A stretch of DNA of 14,335 nucleotides from DATJZH01 sp035499215 (GCA_035499215.1 DATJZH010000071.1:1-14335), one strand, 5' to 3'; positions 1 through 9,865 are shown, numbered from the stretch's first letter. The notes: generated by a model not told the origin, from the letters alone. Numbers and translations: made by a program.

Positions 1-954
1 GTTGCCGGTGAAACCGCGGCGGATGGCCGAGCGCGGCTCGTGCGCCAGCCCGACAGCTTCGCCGAGGCGCTCGAGGCCGCGGCTGGCCAGCTCCTCGTCC
101 AGCTCGCGCAGGATGCGCATGCACGCGGACGGGTCATGAAAGATCGTGGTGCCGACGCTGACCATCGAGGCACCTGCGAGGATCAGCTCCAGGGCATCCT
201 GGCCGGTCTTGACCCCCCCCATCCCGATGATCGGCACACCAGGCAGTGCCTCGCGCACCTGCCAGATGCAGCGCACCGCGACCGGCCGGATGGCCGGCCC
301 GGACAGCCCGCCGGTCAGTCCGGCCAGTACCGGACGCAGCGTGTCCATGTCGATGGTCATGCCGAGCAGCGTGTTGATCATCGAGAGCCCGTCGGCGCCC
401 GCGGTGACGCACGCCTTGGCGATCGCGACGATATCGGTCACATCGGGCGAGAGCTTGGCGAGCACCGGGATGTCGTAGCGAGCCCGGCCGCGGACGGCTT
501 CGATCACCGCGGCCGCCGCGCCAGGATCGCAGGCGAACACCTGGCCGCGGTGCTCCACGTTCGGGCACGAGATGTTGACCTCGATGGCGGTCACCCCGGC
601 AGCGTCGGACAGGCGCCCGGCGAGCTCGGCGAACTCCTCGACGGTCCCGCCGGCGATCGAGACGACGACGCGCGCACCGCGGGCCAGCAGCCAGGGCAGG
701 TCCCGCTGCAGGAACGCGTCCACGCCCGGGCCCTGCAGGCCGATCGAATTCAGCATGCCGCTGGGCGTCTCGGCCATCCGCGGCGTCGGCCGGCCCGCCC
801 GCGGCGCGAGCATGACCGACTTGGTGACGACCGCGCCGATCTTCGAGATGTCGAAGAACTGCGCCAGCTCGCGGCCGGCGCCCGCGCAGCCGGAGGCGGT
901 GAGAATCGGGTTCGGCAGCTCGATGTGGCCGAGCCGGGTCCGCAGGTCAGCCAC
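1..954 (-). CDS. pyrD: Dihydroorotate dehydrogenase, class 1B catalytic subunit (PyrD/PyrDB), 3' end beyond the window
   Basis: This FMN enzyme oxidises dihydroorotate to orotate, the fourth step of UMP synthesis. I translated 318 codons from the GTG at 954; the frame is open to base 1, so only a short C-terminal piece can be missing (family usually about 300-330 aa). Visible motifs are the N-terminal LPNPILTASG, TKS at 44-46 (FMN/substrate region), NISCPN with the catalytic Cys at residue 130 as expected for class 1 enzymes, and IGMGGV followed by an AGASMVSVGT phosphate-binding region. A class 1 enzyme beside an iron-sulfur/FAD subunit gene (pyrK, upstream) implies the NAD-linked 1B heterotetramer. 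The GTG start overlaps the pyrK stop by 8 bp (GTGGCTGA), so translation is probably coupled. It is the last gene of the operon seen here. An 8-G tract lies within the GMGGV codons. Confidence 0.95.
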   Translation of the reverse strand, partial: MADLRTRLGHIELPNPILTASGCAGAGRELAQFFDISKIGAVVTKSVMLAPRAGRPTPRMAETPSGMLNSIGLQGPGVDAFLQRDLPWLLARGARVVVSIAGGTVEEFAELAGRLSDAAGVTAIEVNISCPNVEHRGQVFACDPGAAAAVIEAVRGRARYDIPVLAKLSPDVTDIVAIAKACVTAGADGLSMINTLLGMTIDMDTLRPVLAGLTGGLSGPAIRPVAVRCIWQVREALPGVPIIGMGGVKTGQDALELILAGASMVSVGTTIFHDPSACMRILRELDEELASRGLERLGEAVGLAHEPRSAIRRGFTGN

Positions 955-1959
955 CGTGACCCTGGCTCCTGGCAGCCGGCGGCGGCTGCGGTCCCGCCGC
1001 CGGTCCGCGCAGCCCGCTGCCGTCCGCCGGCGCGGTATCCGCCGCCGCCCCGGCCCGGCTGCGGACTGCCGCGGCACCGCGCCGCGGCCGCGGCTCCCAG
1101 CCGGGCGCGCCGAGGGCGTCGAACGGGATGGTGCCCACATCGTCCCAGCGGACCCGGTCACCTCGGAATACCGGCCCGTCGACGCAGGACCGGACCATCC
1201 GGGTGATCCCGTCGTTGCCCACCACTGGCAGCACGCAGGTCATGCACACCCCGATACCGCAGGCCATGGCTTCTTCCACGGCCGCCTGCACCGGAATGTC
1301 GTAGCGGGACGCAAGCGCCGTCACCTGGCGCAGCATCGGCATCGGGCCGCAGGCGTAAATGACATCGGCCCGCGCCTCAAGGATGATCTGGCCGAGCATG
1401 TCGGTGACCATGCCCCGCGCCCCGAGCGAGCCGTCCTCGGTCATGATGGTCGCCGTCCGTCCCAGCCGCCGCGCGGTCAGCGCACCGAAGACCCGGTCGC
1501 CGCTGGCACCGCCCAGCAGGAAGTGCACCGTGCAGCGGCGCTCGCGGAGCCGGTCGGCCAGCGCGAACAGCGGCGCACTGCCATAGCCGCCGCCGACCAG
1601 CAGGCAGCTGGCCGGCTGGCTGGGCACCGGGAACGGCCGGCCGAAGGGTCCGGCGACGTCGACCACGTCCCGGGCCCGGCGCTCGGCGAGCCAGCGCGTC
1701 CCCGGCCCGCGGGCCGCGAACACGAACTCCACGGTGCCGCCGAGGTCGGGGCGCACGCCGTGGATCGAGAAGGCCCGGCGCAGCAGCATCGAGGTGTCCG
1801 GGCCGCCGACCGCCAGCGCCACGAACTGGCCGGGCCGAAATCGCGCGGCGACAGCGGGCGCCACGACCGTCATCGCGTGGTAGGCATCCACCCGCCGGAC
1901 TGTCAGCACGGTCGCGCGCACCTGCACGGGGCCGGCCGCCGGCTCAGTCTCGCTGCGCG

Positions 1960-1963
<4 letters not shown>
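947..1963 (-). CDS. pyrK: Dihydroorotate dehydrogenase electron transfer subunit, FAD/2Fe-2S (PyrK)
   Basis: PyrK passes electrons from the FMN of PyrDB to NAD+. The 338-aa product has a ferredoxin-reductase-like fold: a beta-barrel FAD domain with RRAFSI at 62-67, a nucleotide-binding domain opening with LLVGGGYGSAPL (121-132) and the CGP motif at 205-207, then a 2Fe-2S cluster set of four cysteines at 235, 240, 243 and 260 (CGIGVCMTC and SCVDGPVF). All ligands are present, so the protein should be functional. Residues from about 288 to 338 form an Ala/Pro/Arg/Gly-rich tail, probably disordered and absent from typical PyrK proteins (roughly 260-290 aa). The ATG overlaps the carB stop as ATGA, and the 3' end overlaps pyrD. 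Its place between carB and pyrD supports the assignment. Confidence 0.94.
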
Positions 1964-5243
<3,280 letters not shown>

Positions 5244-5265
<22 letters not shown>

Positions 5266-5393
5266 GGCTCTCGCCCCCTCCCGCCGGCGCGCTGCCTGCC
5301 CGCCGCACCTGCGCTGCTTCCCTGATCACGGCAGGTCATCCGCGATGGGAGCCGAGGATCCCCCGTGATCATGAAGCTGGCACCGGGCGTCAT
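5244..5393 (-). CDS. Candidate 49-codon coupling ORF bridging carA and carB
   Basis: I see a small open frame whose ATG (5393-5391) overlaps the carA stop as ATGA, with GGAG 8 nt upstream inside carA. It runs through the whole carA-carB gap and ends with TGA at 5246-5244, 22 nt inside carB in another frame. The 49-residue product begins MTPGASFMITGDP and is rich in Arg, Gly and Ala; I recognise no family and would not claim a functional peptide. Its likely value is positional: ribosomes finishing carA could continue and release close to the carB start. It contains a 9-bp inverted repeat. It could be a chance ORF in GC-rich DNA, where stops are rare; only the exact overlaps argue otherwise. 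Confidence 0.3.
5323..5371. repeat. Inverted repeat in the carA-carB spacer
   Basis: TGATCACGG (5323-5331) and CCGTGATCA (5363-5371) are perfect 9-bp complements separated by 31 bp. In the carA-carB mRNA they could form a stem with a large loop upstream of the carB ribosome binding site; on DNA they could be a paired site. No U-run follows, so a classical intrinsic terminator is unlikely, which fits the need for carB to be transcribed with carA. Confidence 0.5.
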
Positions 5394-6568
5394 CGAGCGC
5401 GCTCCATCAGGTCGCGGAACTCGCCGAACAGCCCGGCCGCATCATGCGGGCCCGGCGCCGCCTCCGGGTGATACTGGACGGTGAAGGCGGGCGCATCCAG
5501 CAGCCGAAGTCCTTCGACGACGCCGTCGTTGAGGTTCAGGTGAGTGACCTGCGCCAGGCCATAGGCCGTCTCGAACGGCGCGGGCCGCCTGTCGCTGCCC
5601 GATCCCGGTCCCGATCCGGGCGGTGCCGGGCCCGGCATCGCGACCGCGAAACCGTGGTTGTGGCTGGTGATCTGGATCCGGCCGGTGCGCAGGTCCTGCA
5701 CCGGCTGGTTCACGCCCCGGTGCCCGAACCGCAGTTTGTAGGTGCCCAGGCCGAGTGCGCGGCCCATGATCTGGCTGCCCAGGCAGATGCCGAACACCGG
5801 CAGGCCAGAGCGCAGGACTGCCTCCATCGCCTCGACCGCATAGCCGACCGCTGCCGGATCGCCCGGTCCGTTGGAGAAGAACACTCCGTCCGGGCTGAGC
5901 GCGAGGATCTGCGCCGCCGTCGAGGTCGCCGGCAGTACGTGCACTTCGCAGCCGAGCCTGGCCAGGGACCTGGGCGTTGCCGCCTTGATGCCCAGATCGA
6001 CGGCGGCCACCCGGTACCTGACCGGGGCGCCGTCCGGCGGTGCCACGACGTACCTGACCGGCGTGGACACCTCGCGGGCCAGGTCCGCGCCCGTCATCGG
6101 CGGGCTGGCAAGCACCCGCTCAAGCAGAACGGCCGGATCGGCCTCGGCAGTGCTGATGGCCGCGCGCATCGCGCCGCGGTCACGCAGGTGCCGGGTCAGC
6201 GCCCGGGTGCCGGTGATCGAGATCCCGGTTACGCCCTGGGTGCGCAGTTCATCCGCCAGGCTGCGCTGCGCCCGCCAGCTGGAGGCGATCCTGGCCGGCT
6301 CGCGGACGACATAACCGCTCACCCAGATCTGCCGGGACTCCGGGTCGGTGTCGTTGACCCCCGTGTTTCCGATGTGCGGGGCCGTCATGGCGACGATCTG
6401 ACGGCGGTAGGACGGGTCGGTCAGCGTCTCCTGGTAACCGGTCATGGCGGTGTTGAATACCATCTCGCCGAAAGTCTCGCCCTCGGCCCCGAAGGCGGTC
6501 CCGCGAAACACCGTGCCGTCCTCGAGCATCAGCATCGCGCGCGCCGCGCCGGCCAGCTGCCCGGTCAC
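5390..6568 (-). CDS. carA: Carbamoyl-phosphate synthase small subunit, glutamine amidotransferase (CarA)
   Basis: CarA hydrolyses glutamine and channels ammonia to CarB. The 392-aa product has the N-terminal CarA domain (MLMLEDGTVFRG, EMVFNTAMTGYQETLTDPSY) and a C-terminal class I amidotransferase domain starting about residue 187 (AAVDLGIKAATPRSLARLG). The catalytic triad is present: Cys262 in FGICLGSQ, and His367 and Glu369 in YHPEAAPGPHD. The residue three after the nucleophile is Ser265, where E. coli-type enzymes have His and, as I recall, actinobacterial ones often Asn. A Gly/Ser/Pro-rich insertion lies at about 313-330. I chose GTG 6568 because GGGAG precedes it by 8 nt and its GTGA overlaps a small upstream ORF; an ATG 11 codons downstream is an alternative. 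Its stop overlaps the ATG of the small carA-carB ORF. Confidence 0.95.
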   Translation of the reverse strand: MTGQLAGAARAMLMLEDGTVFRGTAFGAEGETFGEMVFNTAMTGYQETLTDPSYRRQIVAMTAPHIGNTGVNDTDPESRQIWVSGYVVREPARIASSWRAQRSLADELRTQGVTGISITGTRALTRHLRDRGAMRAAISTAEADPAVLLERVLASPPMTGADLAREVSTPVRYVVAPPDGAPVRYRVAAVDLGIKAATPRSLARLGCEVHVLPATSTAAQILALSPDGVFFSNGPGDPAAVGYAVEAMEAVLRSGLPVFGICLGSQIMGRALGLGTYKLRFGHRGVNQPVQDLRTGRIQITSHNHGFAVAMPGPAPPGSGPGSGSDRRPAPFETAYGLAQVTHLNLNDGVVEGLRLLDAPAFTVQYHPEAAPGPHDAAGLFGEFRDLMERAR

Positions 6569-6636
6569 CGCGCCGGCTCCCGTCCGGCCACCACCGCGCC
6601 GGCCACCTGCCCGGTCACCGCGCCAGCTTCCCGTCC
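6545..6636. repeat. Direct duplication of the pyrC-carA junction (two copies of about 42 bp)
   Basis: Bases 6545-6585 and 6595-6636 are near-identical: in a 42-column alignment I count two substitutions and one single-base gap. The GTGA core appears in each copy, 50 bp apart. In the copy nearer pyrC it provides the pyrC stop (6615-6617); in the other it provides the carA start (6566-6568). The simplest reading is that pyrC and carA once overlapped directly at GTGA and a tandem duplication separated them. Confidence 0.85.
6565..6618 (-). CDS. Candidate 17-codon coupling ORF between pyrC and carA
   Basis: The GTG at 6618-6616 overlaps the pyrC stop as GTGA, and the frame ends in TGA at 6567-6565, overlapping the carA GTG in the same way. 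The product MTGQVAGAVVAGREPAR starts like CarA (MTGQLAGA) and ends with the same Ala-Arg as PyrC, as expected if it arose from duplication of the junction. It probably matters for passing ribosomes from pyrC to carA rather than as a peptide. Translation is unproven. Confidence 0.4.
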   Translation of the reverse strand: MTGQVAGAVVAGREPAR

Positions 6637-7964
6637 AGCACCGTCGGGGTGCCGCGCAGGAAGGTCGCCACTACCTGTCCGGGCAGCACCAGGCCGGCGA
6701 ACGGCGTGTTACGGCTCCTGGAGGCGTGCGCCGCCGGATCGACTGCCTCCGCCGCGGCCGGGTCGTAGAGCACCAGGTTCGCCGGGGATCCGGCCGCGAG
6801 CGGCGCGCCATGCCGCGGGGCGCCGTAGCCGTCGAGGCGGCCGATGGCCGCCGGCCTCGCCGACATCCGGTCCGCGACCCCGGCCCAGCTGAGCAGGCCG
6901 GTCTCCACCATCGCGGCATGCACCACCCGTAGCGCCGTCTCTAGCCCCGTCATCCCGAACGCCGCGACCGTCCATTCCGTTTCCTTGTCCTCCAGCGGAT
7001 GCGGTGCGTGGTCGGTGGCGACGCTGTCAATGGTCCCGTCCGCCAGTCCTTCCCGCAGCGCCGCAACGTCGCTTGCCGTCCGCAGCGGCGGGTTGACCTT
7101 GTAGACGGGGTCGTAGCCGGCCGCGAGCTCCTCAGTCAGCAGCAGGTGGTGCGGGGTGACCTCGGCGCTCACCCGCCAGCCCTTCGCCTTGGCCCAGCGG
7201 ATGATCTCCACTGAGCCCGCCGTCGAGACATGGCAGACGTGCAGGGCCGAGCCTACGTGCGCCGCGAGCAGGCAGTCGCGGGCGATGATCGCCTCCTCGG
7301 CAACCGCGGGCCAGCCGGGCAGGCCGAGCTGTCCGGACATCACGCCCTCGTTCACCTGGGCACCATCGGTCAGCCTCGGCTCCTGCGCATGCTGGGCGAT
7401 CACTCCGTCGAATGCCTTGACGTACTCCAGCGCCCGGCGCATCAGCACGGCGTCGGAGACGCATCGGCCGTCGTCGGAGAATACCCGGACCCGAGCGACC
7501 GAGTCGGCCATCGCGCCCAGCTCGGCGAGCTGGCAGCCGGCCAGCTCCGCGGTCACGGCGCCGACCGGCCGGACGTCGCAGTGGCCAGCCTGCCTGCCGA
7601 GCCGCCAGATCTGCTCGACGACACCCGCGGTGTCCGCGACCGGGTCGGTGTTGGCCATGGCATGCACCGCGGTGAACCCGCCCAGGGCGGCCGCTGCCGT
7701 TCCGGTCTGCACGGTCTCGGCGTCTTCCCGCCCCGGCTCCCGCAGGTGGGCGTGCAGATCCACCAGGCCGGGCAGGGCGATGAGGCCATCGGCATCCAGC
7801 ACGTGCGCGCCCCGGACGCCGCCGGGCACGGCTGGCTCAGCGATGATCCCGTTGGTGACCATGATGTCGCCGCGCTCGCCGCCCAGCAGGCTGGCGCCCC
7901 TGATCAGCCAGGACGGGCCCTGGCGGGCGCCTCGGCCGGCCCGGCTGCCGGTGCCCCCGGTCAT
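6615..7964 (-). CDS. pyrC: Dihydroorotase, class I (PyrC)
   Basis: PyrC is a zinc amidohydrolase that cyclises carbamoyl aspartate to dihydroorotate. The 449-aa length and motifs fit class I bacterial dihydroorotases: the metal-binding DLHAHLREPG (His71, His73), FSDDG at 163-167, AQHAQ (His192), HVCHVS (His245), and the catalytic ATDHAPH with Asp318. All expected metal ligands are present. The first roughly 18 residues (MTGGTGSRAGRGARQG) are low in complexity and resemble the repeated start units upstream. The ATG at 7964 has a perfect GGAGG 6 nt upstream and overlaps the stop of a small upstream ORF (AATGA). The 3' end forms GTGA with the small ORF before carA. In Streptomyces, as I recall, an extra gene lies between pyrC and carA; it is absent here. 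Confidence 0.96.
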   Translation of the reverse strand: MTGGTGSRAGRGARQGPSWLIRGASLLGGERGDIMVTNGIIAEPAVPGGVRGAHVLDADGLIALPGLVDLHAHLREPGREDAETVQTGTAAAALGGFTAVHAMANTDPVADTAGVVEQIWRLGRQAGHCDVRPVGAVTAELAGCQLAELGAMADSVARVRVFSDDGRCVSDAVLMRRALEYVKAFDGVIAQHAQEPRLTDGAQVNEGVMSGQLGLPGWPAVAEEAIIARDCLLAAHVGSALHVCHVSTAGSVEIIRWAKAKGWRVSAEVTPHHLLLTEELAAGYDPVYKVNPPLRTASDVAALREGLADGTIDSVATDHAPHPLEDKETEWTVAAFGMTGLETALRVVHAAMVETGLLSWAGVADRMSARPAAIGRLDGYGAPRHGAPLAAGSPANLVLYDPAAAEAVDPAAHASRSRNTPFAGLVLPGQVVATFLRGTPTVLDGKLAR

Positions 7965-8060
7965 TGCCAGCCTCCGCTCATCGCCGCGCCTCCGCTCATC
8001 GCCGCGCCCCCGGTCATCGCCGCGCCCCCGGTCATCGCCGCGCCCCCGCTCATGGCCGTG
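7954..8060. repeat. 18-bp tandem repeat in the pyrB-pyrC gap, each unit a Shine-Dalgarno plus ATG
   Basis: Five 18-bp units lie at 7971-7988, 7989-8006, 8007-8024, 8025-8042 and 8043-8060, with a related sixth at the pyrC start (7954-7970, one base shorter). Read on the minus strand each unit is GGAGG or GGGGG, a short spacer, and ATG followed by ASC-GGR-GGC. All five upstream ATGs (8053, 8035, 8017, 7999, 7981) are in one frame because 18 is a multiple of 3; the pyrC ATG is in another frame. Units one and two are identical, as are three and four, suggesting recent stepwise amplification. Confidence 0.9.
7961..8053 (-). CDS. Candidate 30-codon repeat ORF coupled to pyrC
   Basis: This frame starts at the ATG 8053, reads the 18-bp repeats as five six-residue units (MSGGAA or MTGGAA, the last MSGGWQ), and stops at TGA 7963-7961, overlapping the pyrC ATG as AATGA. 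Each unit offers its own in-frame ATG with a Shine-Dalgarno-like GGAGG or GGGGG 7 nt before it. Its own first ATG overlaps the stop of a six-codon ORF as ATGA. Loss or gain of whole repeats would keep both overlaps intact. Whether it is translated is unknown; no peptide function is proposed. Confidence 0.4.
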   Translation of the reverse strand: MSGGAAMTGGAAMTGGAAMSGGAAMSGGWQ

Positions 8061-8070
8061 CCCCGGCCAT
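8050..8070 (-). CDS. Candidate 6-codon ORF immediately after pyrB
   Basis: Two bases after the pyrB TAG an ATG (8070-8068) opens a six-residue frame, MAGARP, that ends at TGA 8052-8050 and overlaps the next ATG as ATGA. It is the first link in the chain from pyrB to pyrC. It is very short, and the call rests only on the exact stop/start geometry. Confidence 0.25.
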   Translation of the reverse strand: MAGARP

Positions 8071-8072
8071 CC

Positions 8073-8990
8073 CTAGGCACCCGAACCGCCCAGGAGCAGA
8101 TACAGCACGGCCATGCGCACGCTGACCCCGTTCGCGACCTGCTCCACGATCGTGGAGCGCGGCGAGTCCGCGACCTCAGCGGCGATCTCGACGCCCCGGT
8201 TCATCGGCCCTGGGTGCATCACGATCGCGTGCTCGGGCAGCAGCCCCATCCGGTCGGCGTCCAGCCCGTACCTGCGGCTGTACTCGCGGACGGTCGGGAA
8301 GTACGCGGCATTCATCCGCTCCTGCTGCACTCGCAGCATCATCACGACGTCGCTCTTCGGCAGCGCCGCCGACAGATCGTAGCCGACGGCGCACGGCCAG
8401 CCGCCGACGGCGACCGGCAGCAGGGTGGGCGGGGCAACCAGCGTGACCTCGGCACCCAGCGTGGCCAGCAGCAGCACGTTGGAGCGGGCAACCCTGCCGT
8501 GCAGCACATCGCCGACGATCGTCACCCGCAGCCCGTCCAGGCGGCCCAGCCGTCGCCGCATCGTGAACGCGTCGAGCAGTGCCTGGGTGGGATGCTCGTG
8601 CGCGCCGTCTCCTGCATTCACCACACTGCCCTGGACCCAGCCGGCCAGCCGGTGTGGTGCGCCCGATGCGCTGTGCCTGATCACCACCGCGTCGGCGCCC
8701 ATCGCCTCCAGCGTGAGCGCGGTGTCTTTCAGGCTCTCCCCCTTCGCCACGCTGGAGCCCCTGGCGGAGAAGTTGATCACGTCGGCGGACAGCCGCTTGG
8801 CCGCGGCCTCGAACGAGATCCTGGTGCGCGTGGAGTCCTCGAAGAAGAGGTTGACGACAGTGCGGCCGCGCAGCGTCGGCAGCTTCCTGATCGGCCGGTC
8901 GGCCGTCTGGGCGAGCTCTTCGGCCGTATCCAGGATGAGCAGAGCGTCCTCGCGGCTCAGATCTGCCGCGGAGATGAGATGCCGGTTCAC
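8073..8990 (-). CDS. pyrB: Aspartate carbamoyltransferase catalytic subunit (PyrB)
   Basis: PyrB joins carbamoyl phosphate and aspartate, the first committed pyrimidine step. At 305 aa it has the normal catalytic-chain length. The carbamoyl-phosphate loop STRTR is at 53-57, VAKGESLKD (80s loop, Lys84) follows, HPTQ is at 133-136, and HPGPMNRG near the C-terminus completes the aspartate/phosphate site. No pyrI regulatory chain gene is present, so this should be an unregulated trimer or one that associates with PyrC, as in some bacteria; the latter is inference. The GTG start overlaps the pyrR stop as GTGA. The gene ends in TAG, 108 bp before pyrC, with the gap filled by repeats. Confidence 0.96.
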   Translation of the reverse strand: MNRHLISAADLSREDALLILDTAEELAQTADRPIRKLPTLRGRTVVNLFFEDSTRTRISFEAAAKRLSADVINFSARGSSVAKGESLKDTALTLEAMGADAVVIRHSASGAPHRLAGWVQGSVVNAGDGAHEHPTQALLDAFTMRRRLGRLDGLRVTIVGDVLHGRVARSNVLLLATLGAEVTLVAPPTLLPVAVGGWPCAVGYDLSAALPKSDVVMMLRVQQERMNAAYFPTVREYSRRYGLDADRMGLLPEHAIVMHPGPMNRGVEIAAEVADSPRSTIVEQVANGVSVRMAVLYLLLGGSGA

Positions 8991-9652
8991 GACGCGGCCT
9001 GCCCTGCCGCATCGGGCCCGGTATCGCCGCGGCCGCCCGTGCTGAGTATGACCGCGTCCCTGCCGTCTACCTCGGCCAGCAGCACACGGACGACCTCCCG
9101 CTGCGAAGTGGGCAGGTTCTTGCCGACATAGTCGGGTCTGATCGGAAGCTCACGATGGCCCCGGTCGACGAGCACAGCAAGCTGAACGGCGCGGGGCCTG
9201 CCGATGTCATTCAGCGCATCGAGGGCGGCGCGTACCGTCCGGCCCGAGTACAGCACGTCGTCGACCAGCACGATCACACGGCCGTCGATGCCGGCCACGG
9301 GAACGTCGGTGTGGCCGAGCGTCCTGGCCGGCCGGAGCCTCAGGTCGTCCCGGTACATCGTGATGTCCAGGGAGCCGACCGGGACGGCGCGCCCCTCGAC
9401 CCGGGCCAGCCGCTCGCCGAGCCGGCGCGCCAGCGGCACCCCCCTGGTCGGAATGCCCAGCAGCATGACGTCGCGTGCGCCATCAGTGCGCTCCAGGATC
9501 TCGTGCGCGATCCTGGTCAGCGCCCGGCTGATCTCGGCCGGCTCCCAGACCGTCTTGCTGGCCGGCCGGGCAGGATCGCTCAGTTCCGGATCGGCAGCGC
9601 CTGAATCGGCAGGTCCGGGATCGCTGCCGCCAGGACGAAAGGCATGCGCCAC
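8987..9652 (-). CDS. pyrR: Bifunctional pyr operon RNA-binding regulator / uracil phosphoribosyltransferase-like protein (PyrR)
   Basis: PyrR binds pyr mRNA when UMP or UTP is high and, in some lineages, has uracil phosphoribosyltransferase activity. The 221-aa product carries the type I PRTase core, with the PRPP loop LVDDVLYSGRTVR at about 129-141, SLDITMYRDDL at 94-104, and VGKNLPTSQREVVRV near the end, all typical of PyrR. The first 32 or so residues are Pro/Asp/Ser-rich and extra relative to Bacillus PyrR (about 180 aa), and the last 15 also look unstructured. GTG 9652 is chosen because AAAGGAGGT, a near-perfect anti-16S match, lies 4 nt upstream, and no in-frame ATG is nearby. It is first in the operon, and its ribosome binding site lies in a PyrR-type hairpin, suggesting autorepression of translation coupled to the genes downstream. 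Confidence 0.95.
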   Translation of the reverse strand: MAHAFRPGGSDPGPADSGAADPELSDPARPASKTVWEPAEISRALTRIAHEILERTDGARDVMLLGIPTRGVPLARRLGERLARVEGRAVPVGSLDITMYRDDLRLRPARTLGHTDVPVAGIDGRVIVLVDDVLYSGRTVRAALDALNDIGRPRAVQLAVLVDRGHRELPIRPDYVGKNLPTSQREVVRVLLAEVDGRDAVILSTGGRGDTGPDAAGQAAS

Positions 9653-9658
9653 GGGACC

Positions 9659-9692
9659 TCCTTTCCCGCCTCACAGGACGAGTCTTAAAGGA
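9659..9692 (-). promoter_or_regulatory. PyrR-binding RNA hairpin covering the pyrR ribosome binding site
   Basis: In the minus-strand transcript TCCTTT (9692-9687) pairs with AAAGGA (9664-9659), and above it CGTC pairs with GGCG around the hexaloop CTGTGA. The sequence TCCTGTGAGGCGGGAAAGG matches the known PyrR recognition pattern (UCC-NGNGAGG-C, then AAGG) seen in Bacillus anti-antiterminators and in mycobacterial pyrR leaders. The lower stem takes in the Shine-Dalgarno itself, so PyrR binding would block translation. No terminator or antiterminator alternative was found, so translational repression is the likelier mode. Confidence 0.8.
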
Positions 9693-9706
9693 CGTCTGTC
9701 CGGACC

Positions 9707-9738
9707 ACCGTAGCAGCCAGGCGCGGCCGCACAGTCCA
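9707..9738 (-). promoter_or_regulatory. Candidate pyr operon promoter (extended -10)
   Basis: TACGGT (9712-9707) fits TANNNT and is preceded by TGC, giving an extended -10 (TGCTACGGT). A start near 9700 would make a leader of about 48 nt that begins just before the PyrR hairpin. The -35 is weak: TGGACT (9738-9733) resembles TTGACT but the 20-bp spacing is long. Pattern-based call only. Confidence 0.4.
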
Positions 9739-9788
9739 GGCAGAGCCGGCGTGCCGCGATGCCGGCGGCCGGCCACTGCGCTAGCGTT

Positions 9789-9816
9789 CGCGCCGACGAT
9801 GGTACCCGTCGGCGCG
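9789..9816. repeat. Perfect 10-bp-arm inverted repeat
   Basis: CGCGCCGACG (9789-9798) and CGTCGGCGCG (9807-9816) are exact complements around the 8-base loop ATGGTACC. It would form a very stable hairpin in RNA of either strand. No T-run follows on either side. It lies about 90 bp upstream of the candidate pyr start point, so it could be an operator, a U-less terminator isolating the two divergent units, or a leader element if pyr transcription starts further upstream. Confidence 0.7.
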
Positions 9817-9865
9817 GCTGCGGCGCAGGCGGCCGGCTAGTGCGGTCTGCACTTGGCGTGACGGG

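Noticed and set aside
7954..8060. CRISPR or CRISPR-like array.
   Set aside because: Units are contiguous with no unique spacers and no cas genes; they are start-signal tandem repeats.
9789..9816. Rho-independent terminator.
   Set aside because: The stem is strong, but neither strand has a T-run after it; recorded as an inverted repeat of unknown role instead.
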